NCBI GenBank assembly: GCA_023433585.1
Contig: JAEZCL010000124.1
Location: 1-15,841 of the forward strand
Direction: 5' to 3'
DNA: 15,841 nucleotides
DNA from: Pseudomonadota bacterium
GTDB lineage: Bacteria; Pseudomonadota; Alphaproteobacteria; Caulobacterales; Caulobacteraceae
How positions within the stretch are numbered: the first letter of the stretch is position 1; each line of letters begins with the position of its first letter. The position numbers and the translations under genes are program-made. The notes under the pieces are model-generated. The model had not been told where the DNA came from. It searched no databases and worked only from the letters and a program-made list of their open reading frames with translations. Positions 1 to 5,928 of this stretch are shown here, one piece after another.

Positions 1-68
1 CTGGCGCGGAGGGTGAGGGGTTACGGTGCGAACCGTCAGCCAGCTTACCCCCTCATCCCCCGCGCCAG
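1..68. repeat. Imperfect inverted repeat, intergenic
   Basis: Bases 1-20 are the reverse complement of 49-68 with two mismatches, one of which is a G-U wobble when read as RNA. The arms are separated by 28 bases. The element lies downstream of thrB and is cut by the window edge, so it may extend further left. Palindromes of this kind are common intergenic repeats in alphaproteobacteria. No T-run follows, so I do not call it an intrinsic terminator. Confidence 0.5.
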
Positions 69-102
69 GACGAGGCCACTTCGCGCCCTCGTGCGCGGGT
101 CC

Positions 103-125
103 CCCTTCTCCCCTCGGGAGAAGGG
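103..125. repeat. Perfect 10-bp hairpin downstream of thrB
   Basis: The arm CCCTTCTCCC (103-112) is perfectly complementary to GGGAGAAGGG (116-125) around a CTC loop. It begins three bases after the thrB stop codon on the minus strand. Neither strand has a T-run after the stem. It could stabilise the 3' end of the thr operon mRNA or help Rho-dependent termination. The same palindrome type is widespread between alphaproteobacterial genes, so a specific role is uncertain. Confidence 0.5.
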
Positions 126-128
126 CAT

Positions 129-1097
129 CTAGACCGCCGTCTCCAGCCCGTAATCCGCCGCGCTGGCTGCCCGGTGGAACGCGATGCGGTTGAAGAAGGG
201 CGCCGGGTCCTTGGGGGTCACCAGCCATGACGGGTCATGGAACAGCCGGTCGTGCAGCCGCGTCAGGGTGAAGCGCACCGCCGAGGCCGCGCCCAGCACC
301 GGCAAGGCCAGGATCTCGGCCCGCTCCAGCCGCCGCCCCTGCTCATAGCCGCGCACGAAGGCGGCCATCGCCACTTCGTCCGGCCGCCCCTCGGCGTCGA
401 AGGCCCAGGCGTTCAGCGCGACGGCCAGGTCCCAGGCCCAGGCGCCGACGTGGGCGAAATAGAAGTCGATGACCCCCGAGGGCCGCCCCCGGTCGAACAG
501 CACATTGTCGGGGAAATAATCCGCGTGGATCGGTCCGCCCGGCAGGCCTTCGGGAAGCGTCGATTCCAATCGGTCCAGCTCCGTGACCAGGGAATCCAGC
601 ATCCGGCGGCTGTCGCCCGCCGCCCGGTGGTCGCAGCGTTCGGCCAGGACGCGCCACTGGAGCGGCCCGACCGGATTGGCCCGCGCGACCGGGAAATCCG
701 CCGCCTTCAGATGCAGGTCGGCCAGCAGGCGCCCGGCCGCCGTCACCTGGTCCGGGCCGGGCGTCTTCAGCCAAGCGCCGTCCAGCCATTCGATCACCGC
801 CGCCGGCCGGTCGTTCAGCCGTCCGACCCACTGGCCCGGCCCGTTCCGCACCGGCCGGGGCGCCGGGAAACCCGCCGTCGCCAGATGGTCGGTCAGGCCC
901 AGGCAGAACGGCAGGCCCGCCGCGTCCGTGCGCCGTTCGAACAGGGTCAGGACATGGCGGCCGCGCGCGGTCTCCAGCCGATAGTTGGTGTTCTCCACGC
1001 CCTCGGCGATGGGCTCCAGCGCGATCACATCGCCCAGACCGTAATCCCGGATGAAGGCGCGCGCCTGGTCGGGCGTGACGGGGGTGAAGACGGCCAT
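129..1097 (-). CDS. thrB: Homoserine kinase (ThrB, APH-fold type)
   Basis: This enzyme phosphorylates L-homoserine with ATP to O-phospho-L-homoserine, the substrate of threonine synthase, in the cytoplasm. The 322-residue protein belongs to the aminoglycoside-phosphotransferase-like ThrB family used by alphaproteobacteria and pseudomonads, not the GHMP kinase of E. coli. Visible marks are EGVENTNY (32-39) in the nucleotide-binding N-lobe, the catalytic loop HADYFPDN (191-198) with Asp193 and Asn198, the metal-binding DFYF (211-214), and WDLA (222-225). Length is normal for the family. The start ATG lies 9 bases after the stop of the upstream aspartokinase/homoserine dehydrogenase gene. Its Shine-Dalgarno AAGGGG overlaps that stop, so the two are cotranscribed and probably translationally coupled. 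Expression should follow the threonine attenuator upstream of the operon. No thrC is seen in the window. Confidence 0.95.
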   Translation of the reverse strand: MAVFTPVTPDQARAFIRDYGLGDVIALEPIAEGVENTNYRLETARGRHVLTLFERRTDAAGLPFCLGLTDHLATAGFPAPRPVRNGPGQWVGRLNDRPAAVIEWLDGAWLKTPGPDQVTAAGRLLADLHLKAADFPVARANPVGPLQWRVLAERCDHRAAGDSRRMLDSLVTELDRLESTLPEGLPGGPIHADYFPDNVLFDRGRPSGVIDFYFAHVGAWAWDLAVALNAWAFDAEGRPDEVAMAAFVRGYEQGRRLERAEILALPVLGAASAVRFTLTRLHDRLFHDPSWLVTPKDPAPFFNRIAFHRAASAADYGLETAV

Positions 1098-1106
1098 GGG
1101 AACCCC

Positions 1107-2834
1107 TTACAGGCCCTGGCGGATTCGCACGATATCCGAAAGGTCCGCCAACACGCTCTCGGCGGTGGCCCAGCGCCCGGCGCCGCGCCCCTTGCAGGTC
1201 CAGACCCGGCCGTCCTGCCCGACCACCTTCAGGGCGTTGCGCTCGCCCTTCAGGTTCTGGAACACCGGATCCAGGTCGCCTTCCAGCGCTACGCGGGCGG
1301 CCAGCTTTCCACTCTCGGCCCGGCAGGCGCCGATCTGGCGCACGCCCCGGCGGCCGCGCGGCGCATCCGGCGCCAGGGCCTGAAGCGGCAGGTGGTCCGG
1401 CGCCTCGCCGAACGCCTCATAGGCCAGAAGACGCACCTTGGCCGCCGAATCCAGGCCCTCCAGGTCGGCGGAGGGGTCCTCTTCCGCGAAGCCCGCCGCG
1501 CGGGCGGCCGCCAAGGCGTCCTCGAAGGCGTCGCCCTCGGCCAGGCGCTCCAGCATGAAGTTGACCGTGCCGTTCAGCACCGCCTCGAATCCGACGACCG
1601 GTCCGGCGGCGCGCGCGGCGCGCAGGGTCTCGATCATGGGCGCGCCGCCGCCCACGGCGGCCGAATAGGCCAGGCGCGCGCCCGTGCCCCAGGCCAGGTC
1701 GTTCAGCCCGGCCGGGTCCAGGCTGATGGCCTGCTTGTTGGCGCTGACCACGTCCAGACCCTTCTCCAGCGCCGCATGGATCAGGTCGTGCCCGGCCTGG
1801 CCTTCCGACAGGGCCTCCAGCACCACATGCGGGTCGCGGGCCAGCAGGTCGTCGCGGTCGGCGGTGAACAGGGCCTGCGGACAGTCCACGTCGCGCGGCT
1901 TCGACGGATCGCGCACCAGCACGCCCACCACCTCGAAACGGCTGTCGTTCAGCAGGCGCTTCAAAAGGCCGCCGCCCACGACGCCGGCCCCGGCCACGGC
2001 CACGCGCACGGGCTGGAACGGTCGGGCGGGATGCGGGGCGATCTCATCGTCACCCACCACCGTGGCGGCGGCGCGGCCCAGCGCGGCCACCTCGATCTCG
2101 ACGCCGCGCGCCTGGCCCAGGTCGATGGCGTCGCGCTGGACCAGCGAACCACCCAGCCGTCGGGCCGTCTCCCAGTTCGCCCGGTCATAACGCAGGGCCG
2201 CTTCGCCGCCGTTGGGGTCGCGGTCGTAAAGGCCGTCTACGTCCTTGACCAGGCGCACCTTCTTCAGGCCCAGCTCGGCGGCCAGAAACGCGGCGGTCAG
2301 GTCCGTTCCGCCCCGTCCCAGCAGCACCACGCGGCCCTCGCCCGTCACCGCGCCGAAACCGGGGACCACCACCACCTCATGATCCTCAAGCGCTTTACGG
2401 AGCCGCGCATCGTCCAGCGCGCGCGGATGAGCGTGTTCGGGCTCGCCCTCGGCGGTCAGACCCAGTTCGCACACCGTCAGGGCCACGGCGTCCAGCCCCA
2501 CCCGGTCGCAGGCCAGAGCCGTCAGGGCCGCCGCCTGCTCTTCGCCCTGCACCACATAAGCGGGGGCCAGTAGGTTCTCATGCGGCAGGCCCAGTTCGCG
2601 GGCGTGCCCCAGCAACCGGTCCGTCTCGCCGCCGAAGGCCGAGACCACCGCCACCACCCGGCGGCCCTGGCGCACATGTCCGTAGATCTCCGAGGCCGCG
2701 GCAGGCGTATTCTCCGGCCCGCGCAGCACGGAGCTGCCGAACTTCAACACCACCACTTCACGGCCTCCGGCCAGGAGCGGTTTCTGTTCAGGTTCGAGAC
2801 TCTTCTCGGGTTTCACAAGGACGGCGACGGACAT
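1107..2834 (-). CDS. Fused aspartokinase / homoserine dehydrogenase lacking ACT domains
   Basis: This 575-residue protein joins the first and third steps of the homoserine pathway: aspartate to aspartyl phosphate, and aspartate semialdehyde to homoserine. The amino acid kinase domain spans about 26-262, with KFGSS (31-35), VSAFGGETD (64-72), GRGGTD (173-178) and DVDGLY (198-203). A Rossmann domain follows directly with GAGVVGGG (282-289). The homoserine dehydrogenase marks are SANK (364-367), NGTVNF (421-426), the Asp/Glu-rich EEDPSADLEGLD (451-462) and a C-terminal GRGAG (549-553). Classic ThrA and MetL are about 810-820 residues and carry ACT-type regulatory domains between the two enzymes; here there is no room for them, and none follows the dehydrogenase. 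I chose ATG 2834 because AGAGG lies 9 bases upstream and just after the attenuator hairpin. The longer open frame to 3194 runs through the leader. ThrB follows after 9 bases. Confidence 0.88.
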   Translation of the reverse strand: MSVAVLVKPEKSLEPEQKPLLAGGREVVVLKFGSSVLRGPENTPAAASEIYGHVRQGRRVVAVVSAFGGETDRLLGHARELGLPHENLLAPAYVVQGEEQAAALTALACDRVGLDAVALTVCELGLTAEGEPEHAHPRALDDARLRKALEDHEVVVVPGFGAVTGEGRVVLLGRGGTDLTAAFLAAELGLKKVRLVKDVDGLYDRDPNGGEAALRYDRANWETARRLGGSLVQRDAIDLGQARGVEIEVAALGRAAATVVGDDEIAPHPARPFQPVRVAVAGAGVVGGGLLKRLLNDSRFEVVGVLVRDPSKPRDVDCPQALFTADRDDLLARDPHVVLEALSEGQAGHDLIHAALEKGLDVVSANKQAISLDPAGLNDLAWGTGARLAYSAAVGGGAPMIETLRAARAAGPVVGFEAVLNGTVNFMLERLAEGDAFEDALAAARAAGFAEEDPSADLEGLDSAAKVRLLAYEAFGEAPDHLPLQALAPDAPRGRRGVRQIGACRAESGKLAARVALEGDLDPVFQNLKGERNALKVVGQDGRVWTCKGRGAGRWATAESVLADLSDIVRIRQGL

Positions 2835-2856
2835 GATCTGGGACCTCTGGAATACG

Positions 2857-2884
2857 AAAAACCCGCCTCGGGCGACCGGGCGGG
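2857..2884 (-). terminator. Attenuator terminator before the aspartokinase/homoserine dehydrogenase gene
   Basis: On the minus strand CCCGCCCGG (2884-2876) pairs with CCG-A-GGCGGG (2871-2862), a nine-base-pair GC stem with one bulged A and a TCGC loop. Five T residues follow (2861-2857). The hairpin lies 33 bases after the leader peptide stop and ends 23 bases before the structural gene start. It is the terminating half of the threonine attenuator. Confidence 0.9.
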
Positions 2885-2935
2885 TGATGGGTTGATGCGA
2901 ACCGGATTTGGCGCGCGCTAACCGTTCCCCGCCCC
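2857..2935 (-). promoter_or_regulatory. Threonine attenuator: antiterminator and terminator arms
   Basis: Two exclusive pairings can be read on the minus strand. GGGCGGG (2934-2928), inside the last codons of the leader peptide, is perfectly complementary to CCCGCCC (2884-2878), the 5' arm of the downstream terminator. A ribosome that reaches the leader stop at 2918 covers the first segment and lets the terminator form. A ribosome stalled at the Thr codons 2968-2945 leaves it free to pair as antiterminator. E. coli thr has the same arrangement, where the GGTGCGGGC end of thrL pairs with the terminator arm. The pairing is seen in the sequence; the mechanism is inferred from the family. Confidence 0.85.
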
Positions 2936-3052
2936 GAAGGGCATGGTGGTGGTCGTCGTAATGGTGGTGAAACCGAGGCCGCCGGACGCAAGGTCGCCCG
3001 CCCGTCCGGAGACGGTCGTGTGGGCGATCTGCATGCGCATGGCGTAGGACAC
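2918..3052 (-). CDS. thrL: Threonine operon leader peptide (thrL-like)
   Basis: This short unannotated ORF precedes the aspartokinase/homoserine dehydrogenase gene. Its C-terminus reads FTTITTTTTMPFGAGNG, with seven Thr and one Ile codon in eight (2968-2945) and the stop TAG at 2920-2918. The run and the Gly/Asn-rich end closely resemble E. coli ThrL. The best start is GTG 3052, with GGAG (3063-3060) 7 bases upstream, giving 44 residues. ATG 3040 (40 residues) or ATG 3034 are alternatives without a well-placed ribosome binding site. The peptide is a sensor, not a product: ribosomes stalling at the Thr codons when charged tRNA-Thr is scarce should let the antiterminator form. A TTGACG at 3110-3105 could be a -35 element, but no convincing -10 follows at normal spacing. 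Confidence 0.9.
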   Translation of the reverse strand: MSYAMRMQIAHTTVSGRAGDLASGGLGFTTITTTTTMPFGAGNG

Positions 3053-3167
3053 CAGGGGTCTCCGGGCTTCGATTGACGGCGAACCTGACCGATCGGGTCG
3101 GGGCCGTCAACCCTCCACGGTGAAATAGTTCCGGCACAGACTTTGGCACGCAAAGAAATAGCCGCAA

Positions 3168-3197
3168 ATGACGAAGATGGCGCTCAAGCGGCATAAT
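3168..3197 (+). promoter_or_regulatory. Candidate promoter for the SAM riboswitch-metX-metB transcript
   Basis: CATAAT (3192-3197) matches the -10 consensus at five of six positions. ATGACG (3168-3173) is a four-of-six -35 with an 18-base spacer. Transcription would start near 3204, about 38 bases before riboswitch helix P1. An alternative is TTGACG at 3206-3211, whose best -10 (around 3230-3235) is poor. The divergent thr leader begins on the other side of this AT-richer stretch. Confidence 0.4.
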
Positions 3198-3241
3198 AAT
3201 TTCGCTTGACGAGCGAGACCACTTTCCGCAGGATTTCCAGG

Positions 3242-3350
3242 CTCATCAAGACCGGTCGAGGGATAGGCCCTTTGACGCCGGGGCAACCTCGGGCTTCACG
3301 CCCGAACGGTGCCAACTCCTGCGGGGACCCTCGGGTCCGCGAGAGATGAG
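3242..3350 (+). ncRNA. SAM-I (S-box) riboswitch aptamer
   Basis: The stretch follows the SAM-I consensus. P1 is CTCATC (3242-3247) with GATGAG (3345-3350). GAGGGATAGGCCC (3258-3270) gives the P2 arm and its pseudoknot loop. GGGGCAACC (3280-3288) includes the conserved SAM-contacting segment. P3 is TCGGGC (3289-3294) with GCCCGA (3300-3305). GGTGCCAACTCC (3308-3319) is the conserved J3/4 region. P4 pairs GCGG-GACCC with GGGTC-GC around 3321-3340. The RNA binds S-adenosylmethionine and lowers expression of methionine genes, which fits metX and metB downstream. No T-run terminator lies between aptamer and metX, so control is probably at translation or by Rho. Alphaproteobacteria more often use SAM-II before such genes. 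Confidence 0.95.
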
Positions 3351-3377
3351 TGGAGGCCAGGCTTTCATGGGCTCCAC
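3350..3377 (+). promoter_or_regulatory. Possible Shine-Dalgarno-sequestering hairpin after the SAM aptamer
   Basis: GTGGAG (3350-3355) is perfectly complementary to CTCCAC (3372-3377), extended inward by CC (3357-3358) with GG (3369-3370) past a G-G mismatch. The hairpin would cover the ribosome binding site GGAGG (3352-3356) and hold the ATG at 3367 in its loop and inner stem. It directly abuts P1, so it could stack on the SAM-bound aptamer and act as the expression platform. This is a hand-drawn structure. Confidence 0.45.
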
Positions 3378-3435
3378 GGTCTGTCACGCAGGGTTTCGCG
3401 ACGAGCGCGACGAAGCGAGACGACCGGAACGATGA
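3367..3435 (+). CDS. Short upstream ORF overlapping the metX start
   Basis: This 22-residue ORF (ATG 3367, stop TGA 3433-3435) lies between the SAM-I aptamer and metX. It has a strong Shine-Dalgarno, GGAGG at 3352-3356, with 10 bases spacing. Its stop overlaps the metX start in ATGA (3432-3435). The same frame also has an ATG at 3346, inside the 3' strand of riboswitch helix P1. metX has only a weak ribosome binding site of its own (GGA at 3426-3428), so ribosomes finishing this ORF may restart at metX. The peptide is Arg/Glu/Asp-rich and resembles nothing I know. Whether it is translated is inferred from the start signals only. Confidence 0.45.
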   Translation: MGSTVCHAGFRDERDEARRPER

Positions 3436-4490
3436 CCACCGCCCTGGCAGAAAAAATCCCCTCGGACACCGAGCCCCAGTGTCGCCCCGTGCAAACGGCC
3501 GCGCGCAAATCCTTTGCGCCGGTTCCGCCCGCGCGCGACATCATCGTTCCCGTGCCCGCCGATTTCCGTCTGGCGTCCGGCGAGGGCCTGGTCGAGGGCC
3601 GGGTGCATGGCCGTCTGCACGGCCGCCCAGGCGCCCCGCTGCTGGTTGTGGCCGGCGGAATCTCCAGCGGCCGTTTCGTGCACCGCACCGAGACCAGCGG
3701 CCTGGGCTGGTGGCCCGGCGCCGTGACGGCGGGCGGGCCCATCGACCTGGACCGTTTTCAGGTTCTGGCCTTCGACTTCGCCCCGGACGGCCCGACCGCG
3801 CCCGACTGCCCCCTGACGGTCACGACCCAGGACCAGGCCCGCCTGCTGGCCCTTCTGCTGGACCGCCTGGAGACGACGCGCGCCGCCGCCTTCATCGGCT
3901 GCTCCTACGGCGGCATGGCCGCCCTGGCCTTCGCCGAGCTGTTCCCCGAGCGCGTCGGCCAGTTGGTGGTGATCTCGGCCGCGCACCGGCCCCATCCCCT
4001 GGCCACCGCATGGCGCGGCGTTCAGCGCCGCATCCTGCAACTCGGCCTGGACAGCGGTCGGCCCGAGGAGGCGGTGGCCCTGGCGCGCGAGCTGTCCATG
4101 ACCACCTATCGCACCGCCGAGGAGTTCGGCGCCCGTTTCGACACGGCCGCGCCCGAACGGGCGGGCGACCGCTATCCCGTCTGCGAATATCTGGGGGCGC
4201 GGGGCCGCGCCTATCCGGCGGTGATGACCGCCTCGCGCTGGCTCACCCTGTCGGACTCCATCGACCGGCACGCGGTGACGCCCGAGGCCATTCCCACGCC
4301 CACGACCCTGATCGGCTTCACCAGCGACCGGCTGGTGCCCATCGACGACATGCGCGAGCTGGCCGCGCGCCTGCCCAACCTGTTCCGCCTTGTCGAGGCG
4401 CCCTCCCTCTACGGCCACGACGCCTTCCTCAAGGAAGACGCCTTCGTCGCCGACGTCCTGACCACCGCCCTGAAAGACATAGACCAATGA
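3432..4490 (+). CDS. metX: Homoserine O-acyltransferase, MetX family (likely succinyl-specific)
   Basis: This enzyme activates homoserine by O-acylation, the first dedicated step to methionine, in the cytoplasm. The 352-residue protein has the MetX alpha/beta-hydrolase fold. The nucleophile Ser158 lies in GCSYGGM (156-162), Asp299 in FTSDRLVP (296-303), and His329 in YGHDAF (327-332). SMTTYRTAEEF (222-232) matches the conserved MetX YRS/T region. The SYGG elbow and short length resemble the Xanthomonas-type branch usually called homoserine O-succinyltransferase, rather than classic acetyl-CoA MetX with GGSMGG. Together with the E. coli-like MetB next door, this suggests succinyl-CoA, but the sequence cannot prove the acyl donor. 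ATG 3432 is chosen because it lies after the riboswitch; the open frame back to 3309 runs through the aptamer. The stop overlaps metB by ATGA. Confidence 0.85.
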   Translation: MTTALAEKIPSDTEPQCRPVQTAARKSFAPVPPARDIIVPVPADFRLASGEGLVEGRVHGRLHGRPGAPLLVVAGGISSGRFVHRTETSGLGWWPGAVTAGGPIDLDRFQVLAFDFAPDGPTAPDCPLTVTTQDQARLLALLLDRLETTRAAAFIGCSYGGMAALAFAELFPERVGQLVVISAAHRPHPLATAWRGVQRRILQLGLDSGRPEEAVALARELSMTTYRTAEEFGARFDTAAPERAGDRYPVCEYLGARGRAYPAVMTASRWLTLSDSIDRHAVTPEAIPTPTTLIGFTSDRLVPIDDMRELAARLPNLFRLVEAPSLYGHDAFLKEDAFVADVLTTALKDIDQ

Positions 4491-5680
4491 CCGCGTCCCG
4501 CTCCCCCGCCGATCCTCGCACCATCGCCGCCCGCACGGGCGTCGATCAGGACACGGCCCACGGCGCGGTCATGCCGCCGCTCTACCTGTCATCCAACTAT
4601 TCCTTCGCCGGCTTCGATCAGAAGCGTCAGTACGACTACAGCCGCTCGGGCAATCCCACCCGCGACGTGCTGGCCGAAACGCTTGCTGAATTAGAGGGCG
4701 GCGCGGGCGCCGTGGTCGTCGCCACGGGCATGGCGGCGGTGGACCTGGCGTTCTTCTCGCTGGAGCCGGGCGACCTCCTGATCGCGCCTCACGACTGTTA
4801 CGGCGGCACCCATCGCCTGCTCAGCGCCCGCGCCCGCAAGGGCCATTTCGAGGTCGCCTTCGTGGATCAGGGCGACCCCGAAGCCCTGGAAGCCGCCCTG
4901 GCGCTGAAGCCCAGGCTGGTCTTCGTGGAGACCCCCTCCAACCCCCTGATGCGGGTGGTGGACGTGGCCGACATCTGCCGCCGCGCCCATGCGGCGGGCG
5001 CCAAGGTGGTGGCCGACAACACCTTCCTGTCACCGGCCCTGCAACAGCCCATCAAGCTGGGCGCCGACTTCGTGGTGCATTCGACCACCAAATACATCAA
5101 CGGCCATTCGGACGTGGTGGGCGGCGCGGTGATCGCGGCTGACCCGGCGGACCATGAAGCGCTGACGTGGTGGGCCAACTGCACCGGCGTCACCGGCTCG
5201 CCCTTCGACGCCTTCCTGACCCTGCGCGGCGTGCGCACCCTGTTTGCCCGCATCGAGCGCCAGCAAGCCACGGCCGGCGCCGTCGCCCATTTCCTGGACG
5301 CCCATCCAGCGGTCAAGGCGGTGCACTGGCCGGGCCTGACGTCCCACCCCGGCCACGCCCTGGCCGCGCGGCAACAGACCGGCCCCGGCGCCATGCTGTC
5401 GTTCGAGCTGAACGGCGACGTGGAGGCCGTCCGCGCCCTGGTCGAGGCCCTGGACATCTTCACCCTGGCCGAATCCCTGGGCGGCGTCGAAAGCCTGATC
5501 GCCCACCCGGCCACCATGACCCACGCCGCCATGACGCCCGAAGCGCGGGAGACGGCGGGCATCACGGCGGGCCTGCTGCGCCTGTCCGTCGGCCTGGAGC
5601 ACCAGGACGACCTGATCGCCGACCTGTCGCGCGCGCTTGAGGCGATCCCGGTCGCGCAGACGGAGAAGGCGGCGGCCTGA
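4487..5680 (+). CDS. metB: Cystathionine gamma-synthase (MetB)
   Basis: This PLP enzyme condenses an O-acylhomoserine, typically O-succinylhomoserine, with cysteine to form cystathionine on the way to methionine. The 397-residue length is normal for the Cys/Met metabolism PLP family. Visible marks are YDYSRSGNPTRD (49-60), GMAAVDLAF (81-89), APHDCYGG (100-107), DNTFLSPALQQP (177-188), and the PLP lysine Lys202 in HSTTKYINGHSDV (198-210). Near the C-terminus are LAESLGGVESLIAHPATMTH and the LLRLSVGLE substrate region. From memory, motif wording and spacing follow E. coli MetB very closely, closer than to O-acetylhomoserine sulfhydrylases. The ATG lies in the ATGA overlap with the metX stop, so the two genes are translationally coupled and share the SAM-I riboswitch. 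Confidence 0.93.
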   Translation: MTASRSPADPRTIAARTGVDQDTAHGAVMPPLYLSSNYSFAGFDQKRQYDYSRSGNPTRDVLAETLAELEGGAGAVVVATGMAAVDLAFFSLEPGDLLIAPHDCYGGTHRLLSARARKGHFEVAFVDQGDPEALEAALALKPRLVFVETPSNPLMRVVDVADICRRAHAAGAKVVADNTFLSPALQQPIKLGADFVVHSTTKYINGHSDVVGGAVIAADPADHEALTWWANCTGVTGSPFDAFLTLRGVRTLFARIERQQATAGAVAHFLDAHPAVKAVHWPGLTSHPGHALAARQQTGPGAMLSFELNGDVEAVRALVEALDIFTLAESLGGVESLIAHPATMTHAAMTPEARETAGITAGLLRLSVGLEHQDDLIADLSRALEAIPVAQTEKAAA

Positions 5681-5698
5681 TCCCTGACCTTCTCATAC

Positions 5699-5911
5699 CC
5701 TTGTCATCCCGGCCGAAGCGAAGCGGAGAGCCGGGACGGGCGCCGCTCTCGATCATCTGACCGCCCGGACAGCCGTGAGGCTGAGCCGGGCGAAGGGCGG
5801 CTCGTGAGGCCGACCGTCGGCCCGGATCGTCGCGCTGCGCCGGGCCCAGAAGAGACAGGTGCGCGCCTTCCCGTCCCGGATAGCGCCTGCGGCGCTTCCG
5901 GGATGACAAGG
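5699..5911. repeat. Intergenic palindromic element between metB and the WD40 gene
   Basis: CCTTGTCATCCCGG (5699-5712) and CCGGGATGACAAGG (5898-5911) are perfect 14-base inverted ends of a 213-base GC-rich segment. Inside are further complementary pieces, for example GAGCCGGGACGGGCGCC near 5729-5745 facing TTCCCGTCCCGGATAGCGCC near 5869-5888. It fills nearly the whole gap between two convergent genes. It looks like a dispersed non-coding repeat and could end transcription from both sides. I see no ORF, transposase or flanking target duplication. Confidence 0.6.
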
Positions 5912-5928
5912 TGATGGGGAAAGGAGAC

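Noticed and set aside
237..2573. Plus-strand open frame of 778 codons opposite thrB and the kinase/dehydrogenase gene
   Set aside because: It is antisense to two clearly recognisable enzymes, and its Gln/Arg/His-rich composition is typical of a GC-rich shadow frame.
2835..3194. N-terminal extension of the kinase/dehydrogenase frame to 3194
   Set aside because: It runs through the terminator and leader peptide region, lacks kinase homology, and ATG 2834 has a good ribosome binding site.
3309..3431. Upstream start for metX at 3309
   Set aside because: It lies inside the SAM-I aptamer, and the added residues have no MetX similarity.
3242..3431. SAM-II riboswitch before metX
   Set aside because: The sequence fits the four-helix SAM-I consensus, not the short SAM-II pseudoknot.
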